From assembly GCA_016718875.1 (NCBI GenBank), contig JADKBL010000013.1:1-60932 (forward strand): 60,932 nucleotides of DNA, in the 5' to 3' direction. The DNA is from Bacteroidota bacterium (GTDB taxonomy: Bacteria > Bacteroidota > Bacteroidia > Bacteroidales > VadinHA17). The notes under the pieces are model-generated. The model saw nothing but the letters and a program-made list of their open reading frames with translations, searched no databases and was not told where the DNA came from. Positions 36,077-43,844 of the stretch are shown here, one piece after another. The translations under genes and the position numbers were made by a program. Numbering within the stretch: position 1 is the stretch's first letter; the number at the start of each line of letters is the position of its first letter.

Positions 36077-36513
36077 GTAGCTTTGCGCTGATCTTTATTG
36101 GCCCTTAATGACGAGGCATAAGTTTGCGCAAACTGATCAGCAATGTTTTTTCTTAATCCACCACTCAAACCAGTTAGCGTGTCGTTCAATTCTTTCTGGA
36201 AAATAGATGCATCAAAAACCTTGCTCGGACCCGGCTTCTTTGGCTCAAAGGAAGGTCGCGCAGCCTCGCTGGATGGCTGATATCCTGGCCTCGCAGAAAA
36301 CCTGCCTTGAGTCACAAGTCGGCTAGACCTTTGTGCCTTTGGCTGAAAATCTCCCGAAGCCATTTTCATGGACTTTGCACCAACGCTGCCTACGTCCTTC
36401 ATCCCAGAATTGATTTCTTTTACCAATCCAGAAATGGTCCTGAGTTTTTTCTCAAGACCCTTGTCGACCGCGCTAAATGTGAAGCCTAGACCCAAAAATC
36501 TTTTTGCCGACAT
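36034..36513 (-). CDS. Tape measure-like protein, N-terminal part, 159 aa
   Basis: The protein starts MSAKRFLGLGFTFSAVDKGLEKKLRTI, as in many phage tape-measure proteins. A short coiled-coil (about 25-45), a Pro/Ser/Arg-rich linker (about 55-95) and a helical end follow. GGAGG is at good spacing before the ATG. The last 14 codons overlap the next gene in the -1 frame, so the two halves could be joined by frameshifting, but no strong slippery heptamer is seen in the overlap. It follows the tail-chaperone genes, the usual place for a tape measure. Confidence 0.65.
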   Translation of the reverse strand: MSAKRFLGLGFTFSAVDKGLEKKLRTISGLVKEINSGMKDVGSVGAKSMKMASGDFQPKAQRSSRLVTQGRFSARPGYQPSSEAARPSFEPKKPGPSKVFDASIFQKELNDTLTGLSGGLRKNIADQFAQTYASSLRANKDQRKATWMPSTRRQKYRVA

Positions 36514-36537
36514 CTACCGCGCCCTCCGTGACACTAT

Positions 36538-36741
36538 CTATCTAGACCTACTTCTCGCTCTAGCTTGAGAAATTTGCTTCTCTTGCTCAGCCCTCTGCTT
36601 CATCACCAAATTCTGCTTCCATTCTAGCAACCGTTGCCGTCTTGAAACAGGAATTTTCATTATGTCTTCATACCCTAGACGCATCGACTCGACTAGGTAG
36701 GCGACCTGCTCCTCAAATACGAAGGGATCGCCTATGGGAAG
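36538..36741 (-). CDS. Tail chaperone -1 frameshift extension (67 codons)
   Basis: This stretch has no start codon of its own but a clear coding pattern: GDPFVFEEQVAYLVESMRLG, then IMKIPVSRRQRLLEWK and a Gln/Lys/Arg-rich end. It is read by ribosomes slipping -1 on T TTT TTC (36741-36747) near the end of the gene at 36732-37451, giving a 304-aa fusion. The sequence resembles the second frame of phage tail assembly chaperones, with a basic C-terminus that would help the tape measure bind the tube. It fills the only gap in the tape-measure region, and its stop is 24 bp before the next start. Confidence 0.75.
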   Translation of the reverse strand, partial: LPIGDPFVFEEQVAYLVESMRLGYEDIMKIPVSRRQRLLEWKQNLVMKQRAEQEKQISQARARSRSR

Positions 36742-37451
36742 AAAAAATCGACACCGTTGATCGGAATGTCGCCCTCGTATTCATGCCCACAAGCCGGACA
36801 TGACGTTTTGTATGTATCGTCTAATTCACCCTCCAAAGCGTCGATTTCTTTACGCAAAGCATTTCTGTCCTTAAAAGACATTTGCTTTACATGAACCAAA
36901 GATGGCGGCTGGTCGTCAATAGAGTCAATCCTTACAAATAAACCAATTGTTGCCGCATTATCATCAGTCGTAGCCTTCTCAATCTTTTCCTCAGACTCCC
37001 CATTTGCGACCTTTATTCGAACCTTTTTCCCAGACGGAAGAAGAATCTCCTTCAAAAGGCTAGTTGCAACAGGAGCATCCTTCACAACAACCTGATTAAG
37101 ATCGAAATCTTTTTTATCCTCATTCCCACACGCCGGACACTTATCGACAAATTGAATGTCTCGACCTATCGACAAAATTCTCAACTGAATGAGATAGAAA
37201 ATACGATCTGCAATCGTCATCTTCCTAACCATCTTGTTGACAGCATCCCTATCCTGAATAGTGCCAAAAGCCTGAACACAGTTTGCCAAAACTCTAGTGA
37301 TCTTAGAAGAAACAGACATTTTCTTAGAGGCAAGAACGTCCTCTTCAATCCCACTCAACTCGCGAAATACTATATGTTTATGTACGACATCCGCCTCCTG
37401 GACGCCCGTAAATAAATCAATCTCACCAACCGAAGACTTAGCGTCTTCCAT
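36732..37451 (-). CDS. gp26-like baseplate/tail assembly chaperone with two CPACG motifs
   Basis: A 239-aa protein related to the T4 gp26 baseplate family: the helix MTIADRIFYLIQLRILSIG (78-96) is the family core. It is followed by CPACG at 105-109 and again CPACG at 218-222, two halves of zinc ribbons. The last codons, GAT TTT TTC TTC CCA TAG, contain a canonical T TTT TTC slippery site, and the -1 frame is open for 67 codons with a conserved-looking sequence, so two products are expected. Tail assembly chaperones of this kind coat the tape measure during tube polymerisation. The gene lies directly upstream of the tape measure, as such chaperones do. Confidence 0.8.
   Translation of the reverse strand: MEDAKSSVGEIDLFTGVQEADVVHKHIVFRELSGIEEDVLASKKMSVSSKITRVLANCVQAFGTIQDRDAVNKMVRKMTIADRIFYLIQLRILSIGRDIQFVDKCPACGNEDKKDFDLNQVVVKDAPVATSLLKEILLPSGKKVRIKVANGESEEKIEKATTDDNAATIGLFVRIDSIDDQPPSLVHVKQMSFKDRNALRKEIDALEGELDDTYKTSCPACGHEYEGDIPINGVDFFFP
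36741..36747 (-). promoter_or_regulatory. -1 ribosomal frameshift site T TTT TTC
   Basis: On the minus strand the 0-frame codons are GAT TTT TTC; six T residues followed by C match the X XXY YYZ heptamer. The 0 frame stops three codons later (TTC CCA TAG), and the -1 frame continues for 67 codons. Downstream structure was not evaluated. Confidence 0.75.
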
Positions 37452-37459
37452 TCCAACTC

Positions 37460-37771
37460 CTAACTAACCTGCTCTAGCCAGGTCCTTATTGTTTCTAAAT
37501 TCGGGATTCTGATCACCATCCCCTCAACCAATTGGTTGGGAAGATCAATTTCATTTGCATGCAAAATTGCCCAGTACAACACTGGGTCGCCGTAAGAATC
37601 AAAGGCAAGCAAGTCAACTCGCCTAGCCTGCTCTTGAGTGAGCTGAATATACTGGTCCTGGTCTGTCACTGGTATCGGATCCATCTCTGTCTGGGACCAA
37701 AACGGTATCCCATTAACAGAAAAAAGTTCCGTCCTATTCAACCAAGAGCCTTCCGGAAGAATGATTTGCAT
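37460..37771 (-). CDS. gp53-like LysM baseplate protein
   Basis: A 103-aa protein of the gp53/tail protein X type: ARRVDLLAFDSYGDPVLYWAILHANEIDLPNQLVEGMVIRIPN contains the LysM-like fold (asp/asn-tyr-gly-asp-pro, then W..L..AN.I, then G..I.IP). gp53 closes the wedges around the tube. The ATG has GGGGG upstream and overlaps the RHH gene by 38 bp. A 14-bp perfect palindrome (CAACCAATTGGTTG, 37525-37538) lies inside but is probably unrelated to the dispersed repeat. Confidence 0.8.
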   Translation of the reverse strand: MQIILPEGSWLNRTELFSVNGIPFWSQTEMDPIPVTDQDQYIQLTQEQARRVDLLAFDSYGDPVLYWAILHANEIDLPNQLVEGMVIRIPNLETIRTWLEQVS

Positions 37772-37955
37772 CGACTGCCCCCATGATTTGCTTATCTTTT
37801 ACGATGTAGTCTCTCAAAGATTCTCTCACTATGTCTGACATAGTCCGACCATCTCTTGAAGAAACGTATTGCAAAAAATCAAACATTTGGCGGCTCATCC
37901 ACAAATTCATCCGAACCTTGTCGCCATCGCTTGGAACCTTAACTTCATCGCTCAT
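37734..37955 (-). CDS. Ribbon-helix-helix protein, 73 aa
   Basis: The sequence KVRMNLWMSRQMFDFLQYVSSRDGRTMSDIVRESLRDYI has the RHH pattern, with a strand of alternating residues, then a helix, a Gly turn and a second helix with the MSDIVRES consensus. It would dimerise and bind a palindromic DNA site. Its gene starts 45 bp from a dispersed palindrome copy at 38001-38016, the closest RHH gene to any copy, and overlaps the LysM gene downstream. AT-rich -10-like elements (TAATAT, TACAAT) are in its leader but no convincing -35. Confidence 0.75.
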   Translation of the reverse strand: MSDEVKVPSDGDKVRMNLWMSRQMFDFLQYVSSRDGRTMSDIVRESLRDYIVKDKQIMGAVDANHSSGRLLVE

Positions 37956-38000
37956 GCAGAAATTGTATGTATATTAGGCCCAAAGAAACAAGCTAAAAGT

Positions 38001-38016
38001 GTCCAATCAATTGGAC
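38001..38016. repeat. Dispersed palindrome, copy 5 (intergenic, inverted orientation)
   Basis: GTCCAATCAATTGGAC on the plus strand, between the RHH gene and the SWIM gene; its last base is also the last base of the SWIM stop codon. The central dinucleotide is opposite to the coding copies. Confidence 0.9.
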
Positions 38017-38471
38017 TATTTAACCTTCTTCGCCGCAGCCAAAGCCATAGGAAGAGCTTTATACAGATGCTTACAGACGTAAGGTATTTCTTCTGGATTT
38101 CTGATTTTTGGCGGCTTATTGTCGGTGACGTTTTTTCTTAAAACAGTTGAGCCGTTTCTATCTAAAACATATTCTACAAAAAATTGAAAATACGGGCACG
38201 AACACCTCACCCACGTCGGAGCCCATTGATCCACTTGTTCAAAAGTAATTTCTTTTTCGCCTTCTGACTTTTTATTCACATAAAAAACAATTGTTAAATC
38301 ATAAAATTCTTTATCCGTGATAGCTCGACCCTTCATATTGAAGGCAAGCATCGTCTGTCCGGTACTTTTACTGATGGCTTTTTTGACCGAAGTAATATCG
38401 ACCGCGACCTTGCGTGATCGCTCAATCACCTCGTCAGGAGTATTGGTCATCATTTCTTTCATAGAAAGCAT
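38016..38471 (-). CDS. SWIM zinc-finger protein
   Basis: The 151-aa protein contains CSC at 90-92 and VCKH at 132-135, i.e. the CxC...CxH arrangement of SWIM zinc fingers, with a spacer of about 40 residues (YFQFFVEYVLDRNGS...). In T4-like tails, such proteins occur next to tube genes and their role is unknown; they may act in assembly or DNA binding. Its stop codon adjoins a palindrome copy. It follows the tube gene at 1 bp. Confidence 0.7.
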   Translation of the reverse strand: MLSMKEMMTNTPDEVIERSRKVAVDITSVKKAISKSTGQTMLAFNMKGRAITDKEFYDLTIVFYVNKKSEGEKEITFEQVDQWAPTWVRCSCPYFQFFVEYVLDRNGSTVLRKNVTDNKPPKIRNPEEIPYVCKHLYKALPMALAAAKKVK

Positions 38472-39083
38472 TTAAAGCCCCAAATTAAATTCAATCACTT
38501 CTTGTGGCTGAATTGTTAGCTGAGCAAGCGAAACCTCTGCTCCTAATGCATCAAAATCAGAAGCCGCTCGATACTCCAAAGGCAAGCACCCTGAAAGCAT
38601 CCAAGCCCTTGCTGGTACACGAGATACCAAATCAGTATATGACTGAAAAACCGAAGATGTAACTTGAGTTAAAAAAGAAGGAATTCCTGGCGCTGGCACC
38701 GCACCCTGATTTCTTACTAAATTCCCAATCGCTATTTCAGAATATTGAATTAAAAGGAAGTTTCGACGCTTCCCAGCCTTCCCCGGAATAGTAGTAGAAA
38801 TCCAGTCGTAAAAATCGCTGTTGAAAAGCCGAACTCCTTGCTCGAGAGTTACTTGCCCGACCGCCGCAGCCTCTACAACCCAATATGGAAATTCATAGTT
38901 CCCAGCCTTTATCTCGCGAAGCTTCGTCGACAGCGTAGGAGCTGTAACTGACTTGAAACCATAAGCAGCAGATAAAACCACAGGATTAGAAAAACTCACG
39001 TCAAGAACATGAAACCTAAGATTCGTTAAGTGATCAGATGCCCTACTTTTACGATCAAAAGGATTAAAATTAGTGGTAGGCAT
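38472..39083 (-). CDS. Tail tube-like protein 2, 203 aa
   Basis: A gp19-like protein with a T4-tube pattern: FHVLDVSFSNPVVL, then FKSVTAPTLSTKLREIKAGNYEFPYWVVEAA, GQVTLEQGV and the ending ASDFDALGAEVSLAQLTIQPQEVIEFN. Its last part parallels the 175-aa tube gene (SDFDSLSSEISIEELTVTFEYF), so the two are paralogues. One may form the tube and the other its terminator or a baseplate-proximal ring. Confidence 0.7.
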   Translation of the reverse strand: MPTTNFNPFDRKSRASDHLTNLRFHVLDVSFSNPVVLSAAYGFKSVTAPTLSTKLREIKAGNYEFPYWVVEAAAVGQVTLEQGVRLFNSDFYDWISTTIPGKAGKRRNFLLIQYSEIAIGNLVRNQGAVPAPGIPSFLTQVTSSVFQSYTDLVSRVPARAWMLSGCLPLEYRAASDFDALGAEVSLAQLTIQPQEVIEFNLGL

Positions 39084-39365
39084 CTACTTCTCCTCAGCGT
39101 CTCGAGCCTCGATCTCCCATGGTATCTTCCAATATGCCTGAAAATGCGAATGCCCAGCAAGACGGTTGGCTAAGTAGTAAAGCAAATAAGAAATATAGAA
39201 CTTGAAAACCCCATGCTTTTGAACTTGCTCAACGTGCTTCCACTCGTGCCTGAGCATGGCCTCTGGCACAGTCTTCCACTTGAACAGAATAAACGGATAG
39301 ACCACTATGCCGTCCACACCTAAATAACGCGGAAGCCAGTGGTCATATACCGTTTTTATCTTCAT
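39084..39365 (-). CDS. Small HEXXH protein (putative metallopeptidase)
   Basis: A 93-aa protein with HEWKH at residues 40-44 (LRHEWKHVEQVQKHG), the HEXXH zinc motif. It also has a Tyr-rich helix (FKFYISYLLYYLANRL) and an acidic end with EIEARDAEE that may supply a third ligand. Similar short HEXXH proteins occur in bacteria and phages; a peptidase role is not shown. It is inserted between two tail-tube paralogues and touches both without gaps. Confidence 0.6.
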   Translation of the reverse strand: MKIKTVYDHWLPRYLGVDGIVVYPFILFKWKTVPEAMLRHEWKHVEQVQKHGVFKFYISYLLYYLANRLAGHSHFQAYWKIPWEIEARDAEEK

Positions 39366-39366
39366 A

Positions 39367-39894
39367 CTACAAAACTGTCGCCTGAACTTCTTGACCGTTC
39401 AAAACGATGCGGAAGTATTCAAACGTCACAGTCAATTCCTCAATTGAAATTTCGCTCGACAAAGAGTCGAAATCCGAGCCTGGCTTCATTGAAATAGGCC
39501 AAGCATGAATAAGCTTAATTTCGCGATACGGACGAGCAGTTGAATAATCAATCTGCCCAGCCACATCGTCTCGATGGAAATGACGGATAACGATGTTTGT
39601 ACGGTAAGGCTGACCTTCCGCAGTTGCTCTGCACCATGCAGCAAAGGCGCTGTCGTTCTTCACAACACCTTTAGTCATGGTCACATCGTCAAACGTGGGA
39701 CGACCTGGATACTTTTTAGCATACAGATTTAGCCCCTCGTTATACTCGATCATCTCTACGTTCATAGTTGGCAAACTCACCGAGTTAAACCCAGCAGCAG
39801 GAGTGGCCAAGTTGAGATAGCCTTCTGTATCAACAATATGAAACCGATTACTGCTAAACGGATCGGTTGATTGACTTCTAGCTGTTCCAGCCAT
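39367..39894 (-). CDS. Tail tube protein (gp19-like), 175 aa
   Basis: The protein has the gp19 layout: SSNRFHIVDTEGYLNLATPAAGFNSVSLPTMNVEMIEYNEGLNLYAKKYPGRPTFDDVTMTKGVVKND, then FEYFRIVLNGQEV near the end. It should stack as hexameric rings inside the sheath. It is directly downstream of the sheath gene (10 bp), the standard order, and is the more canonical of the two tube copies. Confidence 0.82.
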   Translation of the reverse strand: MAGTARSQSTDPFSSNRFHIVDTEGYLNLATPAAGFNSVSLPTMNVEMIEYNEGLNLYAKKYPGRPTFDDVTMTKGVVKNDSAFAAWCRATAEGQPYRTNIVIRHFHRDDVAGQIDYSTARPYREIKLIHAWPISMKPGSDFDSLSSEISIEELTVTFEYFRIVLNGQEVQATVL

Positions 39895-39904
39895 TTTCTA
39901 CTCC

Positions 39905-41707
39905 TTACGCCTCAGAAGCGTCGAATACACGCTGCAATCGCAAATGAATGAACTCTGCTGCCAAATTTGGCTTAATAAATTCATCAATCACAATTCGCTT
40001 CTGAATCTGAATTGACTCAGGGTTATTAGTTTCATCACAAACAACTTTGAAAGCCTGCTCTTTTAAAGGAACACCACTTCCGATGACTCCAGCCAAAAAC
40101 TTGCCCTCAAGATACTGATCAAGACGAGCAACAATTAGACTAAAGGTCGCAGGACCGATGTTCTCAAACAAGATGTCAACAAGCCCAGCCTCTTGCTCTT
40201 TTCTCAAATTGATGAAGGTTCTTCTGATGTTTACATCAGTGAAATCTCCAACAACCTGCAAAGTCTTGTTGCCAAAGATTGCTACTCCAATTGAATCATC
40301 TGAAACGATTGGATTTACTTGTGCAGGGTAAAGAGAATCTCTATCTCCCTTAGTCAACACTCGCTCAACTCCGCTCAAGAAACGAAGCTGTCCGCGATTT
40401 ACACCAGCAGGAGCCTTGCCTACGTTCTCAGTGATATCTGTATAAGCATATCTTCCAGCAATGTGCCCCGCCGGAGGAACAGTCTTAGGACGGTTTCTAT
40501 TCAAAGGATCTGGAACCTTGACCCATGGGTAGTACATCGCAGCATAAGAACTTTGGCCGCCCAAAGTTTTTCGTCGATAAGCGATTGCCTCTTGAGGGTT
40601 AGAGCCCTTTGGAGGCTGAACCAAAGCAACGATGTCTTGACGCTCTTCTGCGTAAGTAACCAAAAGGCTCTCGGTCGTGGAGTCGCCTGCGAAATCTGGC
40701 AACGCCAATGCAAACTGTTCATTCACCTCATCAAGAGCGTAAATGCCCCTTCCAAGAGCCTTCACTCCAGCCCCGATCACGTCCGAAGACTGAACAACAC
40801 TACCGTCAGAACCACCTGCCAAAACAACAGTCACGCTGTCCGCTCCACGGGTAATTCCATCAATAGTGATATTGCCAGATACAACTGCCGGAGAAACAAA
40901 AATGCTGACTGCTCCAGTTTGATAGTTAACAGTTCCAGAAACAGAGGCGCCGCCGATATCATCCTGAATACTTCCAAGACCGTTATCGATAGCAACTTGA
41001 ACTCCATTCACCTTAAATACGCATGAGCCCTCAAGAATCGGAGCGTTGCCAGACACGCTTGCGTTGAACAACACAGTCGTTCCATCGCCAGCCCCAAGCA
41101 CCACACCAGAGAAAGGAGTAGGACTCATTCCAGCAGGAATTCCGCCAGAAATTGCACTAAGGATTATGTCCTCTGAACCAACCTCAAGGACTTTTGTAAT
41201 ATAATCAGGACTTTCTTCATCAACCAAATCAAGAGCTTCGAACTGCTCTGTGATCTCAAGAAGCCCAGTGTTTGGATTGATGATTTCTACAGTGAAGTCG
41301 AACCGTGAGTATTCACCCGTCTCACCGTTAAAGAAACTAGGGTTTCCAGAAATACTAACCTCTCCGCCGTTGGCCCATGAGCCACGACCAGAAGCTTTCA
41401 CATCCCAAGTTCCAGTAAAAACGCCTTCAGCAAAGGTCGCATCACTTGCAAGCTCACGAACAAACCAAACTCTATTCCCACCGTTTTGGAAATAAGCCGC
41501 CACAGCGTATGTATTCATGCTCTTAGAGGAGAATGAACCAAATCGCCTAACGAATTCGGTAAAGTTTGTGGTGACTGTGGCCTTACCCTCAGGACCTCGA
41601 GTTGAGTAACCAGCCAAGGCCATAGCAGAAGTTGACGATGCGGGAATCGTAGCATTTTTCCCCTGGACTTCTTCTACGACAACACCTGGACTTAAAAATT
41701 GTGGCAT
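39905..41707 (-). CDS. Tail sheath protein
   Basis: A 600-aa sheath protein: it starts MPQFLSPGVVVEEVQGKNATIPASSTSAMALAGYSTRGPEGKATVTTNFTEFVRRFG, and the C-terminal half has RRTFINLRKEQEAGLVDILFENIG and then GKFLAGVIGSGVPLKEQAFKVVCD, as in T4 gp18-like sheaths. Contraction drives the tube through the envelope. Residues about 200-285 (DNA 40853-41110) are an inserted beta-sandwich with FKVNGVQVAIDNG and SGTVNYQTGAVSI. It resembles the insert in the major capsid protein of this phage. Confidence 0.9.
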   Translation of the reverse strand: MPQFLSPGVVVEEVQGKNATIPASSTSAMALAGYSTRGPEGKATVTTNFTEFVRRFGSFSSKSMNTYAVAAYFQNGGNRVWFVRELASDATFAEGVFTGTWDVKASGRGSWANGGEVSISGNPSFFNGETGEYSRFDFTVEIINPNTGLLEITEQFEALDLVDEESPDYITKVLEVGSEDIILSAISGGIPAGMSPTPFSGVVLGAGDGTTVLFNASVSGNAPILEGSCVFKVNGVQVAIDNGLGSIQDDIGGASVSGTVNYQTGAVSIFVSPAVVSGNITIDGITRGADSVTVVLAGGSDGSVVQSSDVIGAGVKALGRGIYALDEVNEQFALALPDFAGDSTTESLLVTYAEERQDIVALVQPPKGSNPQEAIAYRRKTLGGQSSYAAMYYPWVKVPDPLNRNRPKTVPPAGHIAGRYAYTDITENVGKAPAGVNRGQLRFLSGVERVLTKGDRDSLYPAQVNPIVSDDSIGVAIFGNKTLQVVGDFTDVNIRRTFINLRKEQEAGLVDILFENIGPATFSLIVARLDQYLEGKFLAGVIGSGVPLKEQAFKVVCDETNNPESIQIQKRIVIDEFIKPNLAAEFIHLRLQRVFDASEA

Positions 41708-41734
41708 GTTGCACTCCTTCAGATTGCGAACAAA

Positions 41735-42463
41735 CTAGATAGAGTCATCTCGTATCAAGTTTAAATCAAATCCAGTAACCGCACTTCTATCAACTGGCGT
41801 TACAAGATCAATCTCGCCCTCAACTCGAATCGTGATTGAATAACCACGTATTCTTTGTGCAGCATCAACAATTTCATGCTGGGAACTCACGCCGCCCTCT
41901 TGATAAACCTCGTAAGTGCGCTGCAAGCCCAAGCTATCTTTCACAAACAGCTTACCGACTGGGGGAAATGATTGCAATACCTTCATCAGAACAGGCTGAA
42001 TTGTGTTTTCATATCTATCGAAAACCGAAATCGTATAAATAAAGTCATAAGGCATTGCCTGTATCTTACTCATATATTGCGTAAAACCTGACACGCCATT
42101 GCCCGCAACGATATACGAGCCAGCCTCGCCAGCCCGATATTCCAATTGCCCCACACTCATCCACCTCTGAAGAGCAGGTGAAAATTCATCTCGACTCACA
42201 ACAATTAAAGGGAAATATTTTTTTCGATAAGGAGCATCTGGCTGAGCAAAATAAACCGGAACTGCCCCGCTCCCGCTTGAACCAGGAACTACTATTTTAT
42301 AGCAAAAATCTTGAGCATTAAAATTGGCAATATTTTTTTTAAAATCTGAATCAGCAAATAAACCCTGAGTATCCGGTGTTGCACCTAGAGTAGAAAGCAC
42401 ACCTAAGTCGAAGTCTCTAACTCCTACTTCGCCAGTTTTAGTCGGATGAACTTTTATTGCCAT
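41735..42463 (-). CDS. Tail terminator-like structural protein, 242 aa
   Basis: I cannot assign the family firmly. The protein has a mixed alpha/beta pattern with a flexible GSSGSGA stretch at about 62-68, VYFAQPDAPYRKKYFPLIVVSRDEFSP, and a C-terminal beta region (YEVYQEGGVSSQHEIVDAAQRIRGYSITIRVEG). Position directly upstream of the sheath gene, where tail terminators (T4 gp3/gp15-like) usually lie, suggests that role. It overlaps the acidic 83-aa gene by 26 bp. Confidence 0.55.
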   Translation of the reverse strand: MAIKVHPTKTGEVGVRDFDLGVLSTLGATPDTQGLFADSDFKKNIANFNAQDFCYKIVVPGSSGSGAVPVYFAQPDAPYRKKYFPLIVVSRDEFSPALQRWMSVGQLEYRAGEAGSYIVAGNGVSGFTQYMSKIQAMPYDFIYTISVFDRYENTIQPVLMKVLQSFPPVGKLFVKDSLGLQRTYEVYQEGGVSSQHEIVDAAQRIRGYSITIRVEGEIDLVTPVDRSAVTGFDLNLIRDDSI

Positions 42464-42689
42464 CTAATCTTTCCTTGATCTTAGGGATAGACTGCTCAAT
42501 CCATGAACGCTTGCTATCTTCATCTGCATCATCGTCAGGAACTTCTTCAATCTCGCCCTCGGCAACCATTTCTGCAATCAAAATGAATAAGTCACTCGTA
42601 AAGAGCTCAAAGTCGTCGTCGTCGTCAGATACATATTCTGACGCCAAAGAAATCAAACTCTCATCAACTATGTCCAACACGTCTTCCAT
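42438..42689 (-). CDS. Small acidic protein, 83 aa
   Basis: An acidic protein with a run of Asp residues (SDDDDDFELF, about 21-30), a helical middle (LFILIAEMVAEGEIEEV) and a second acid patch PDDDADEDS. No family is recognised. Small acidic proteins in this position may be DNA mimics or neck accessory proteins, but this is a guess. It is 7 bp from the 272-aa gene upstream. Confidence 0.55.
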   Translation of the reverse strand: MEDVLDIVDESLISLASEYVSDDDDDFELFTSDLFILIAEMVAEGEIEEVPDDDADEDSKRSWIEQSIPKIKERLDGNKSSSD

Positions 42690-42696
42690 ACAAACC

Positions 42697-43515
42697 TCAC
42701 GATGGCGGCATATTCTTTATCAATCTCTCCTGAAACCGATAAAAAGTCCTGACTTCCGTTGCCTTTATCTTATCTTTCAAATGCTTCTTTCTCACCCAAA
42801 TTCTATTATTCGGATCAAGTATAACACCAACTAAACGATCACTTTTCAAAAGCCTCTTTACAACATATATCCGAGCCCACCTTAAAGCTGGCCCCCAGTG
42901 CTTCCCAGATGCAGAGTTAAACTCTAAATCATTGATAATCTTCTCCGGCGAGTCAGAAATCTTTAACGACTTCATCACCTCAACCCTTGATTCAGGAGTT
43001 AAATTTAACTTCGCTAATTCAGAAATAATCGTATCCATCTGCTCCTGCTTTGCACGAGTCACGGATCTCACAGCATCTTCTGACGCATTGCGAACCGTAA
43101 TCAAAGCCTGCCTCTCAGACGGCACAAACGGAAGTGTATCAACGGTCCAAGGATTTCTAGCCTGCAAAAGTGTAGACGGATCGTCTGGAATATCAAATCT
43201 AGGAGTCACATACAGAAGACTCGTCTGAGCATCTTTGCGCTCAAACGCCCTCGCCTTTACAGCTAACGCAAACCAAGAGGCATTAGCACCTCTCATCTCC
43301 GCAACAATCAGCCTTCTTCGGTAATCCTTTGGCCCTTTGATTCTGCCCATATCCCTCATCATTCGCTTCTGAACTTTGAGAGCATACTGCTTTGCAAACT
43401 CAAACATGAACCACTCGACTCTACGAGGCCACTCCTCCGAAAGAGCCGTCAAAAGATCCCAGTCCCCAGAAGGCTCAATCTTAATCAAGCCTGAGTTCCT
43501 TCGCCATGATTCCAA
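42697..43515 (-). CDS. Neck/head-tail connector-type protein, 272 aa
   Basis: The protein is helical and basic, with repeated stretches such as RRVEWFMFEFAKQYALKVQKRMM and ALRWARIYVVKRLLKSDRLVGVILDPNNRIWVRKKHLKDKIKATEV. It lacks known motifs. Position between terminator-like and head genes suggests a neck or head-completion role. It overlaps the 119-aa gene upstream by 31 bp. Confidence 0.5.
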   Translation of the reverse strand: MESWRRNSGLIKIEPSGDWDLLTALSEEWPRRVEWFMFEFAKQYALKVQKRMMRDMGRIKGPKDYRRRLIVAEMRGANASWFALAVKARAFERKDAQTSLLYVTPRFDIPDDPSTLLQARNPWTVDTLPFVPSERQALITVRNASEDAVRSVTRAKQEQMDTIISELAKLNLTPESRVEVMKSLKISDSPEKIINDLEFNSASGKHWGPALRWARIYVVKRLLKSDRLVGVILDPNNRIWVRKKHLKDKIKATEVRTFYRFQERLIKNMPPS

Positions 43516-43844
43516 ACAGCCTTCAAATAATCCTGAAAAGTTACTCCATTCAGCATTGCTCTCAAACCGATAGACGCAAGAGCCATTCTCTCCGGATCTT
43601 CCTCGCCAACTGGAATCGGCTTTAAGTCCCCTGACTCAACAAGTCTAATAAAATGATGCCTTGGAACCTTCTTAGCTCTGTCACCATGACAGTAATAAAC
43701 GTATCCAGAGCCATCAGGAAAAGACAATTCGAAGAAAAACAAAACGTAATTTGTATTCCCCTTAACCGTCTTTGTCTCAAAGACCTGGCCAGCGTCAAAG
43801 TCACCCCACGGAGTATGCAATGTTAACGACTTACTTGGACCCAT
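43485..43844 (-). CDS. Hypothetical protein, 119 aa
   Basis: A protein with a beta-rich N-terminal half (LTLHTPWGDFDAGQVFETKTVKGNTNYVLFFFEL) resembling an SH3-like barrel, and a helical second half (PERMALASIGLRAMLNGVTFQDYLKAVW). No family is recognised. The ATG at 43844 has AAGGATGG upstream; an in-frame start seven codons earlier is less likely. It overlaps the RHH-like gene by 14 bp. Confidence 0.55.
   Translation of the reverse strand: MGPSKSLTLHTPWGDFDAGQVFETKTVKGNTNYVLFFFELSFPDGSGYVYYCHGDRAKKVPRHHFIRLVESGDLKPIPVGEEDPERMALASIGLRAMLNGVTFQDYLKAVWNHGEGTQA

Noticed and set aside
37525..37538. Perfect 14-bp palindrome CAACCAATTGGTTG inside the gp53-like gene
   Set aside because: Shares only the CCAATTG core with the dispersed repeat and is not in the same register; single copy, so likely chance.
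40319..41026. 235-codon open frame on the plus strand inside the sheath gene
   Set aside because: Opposite to a strongly conserved sheath sequence, with composition of a shadow frame and no ribosome site.
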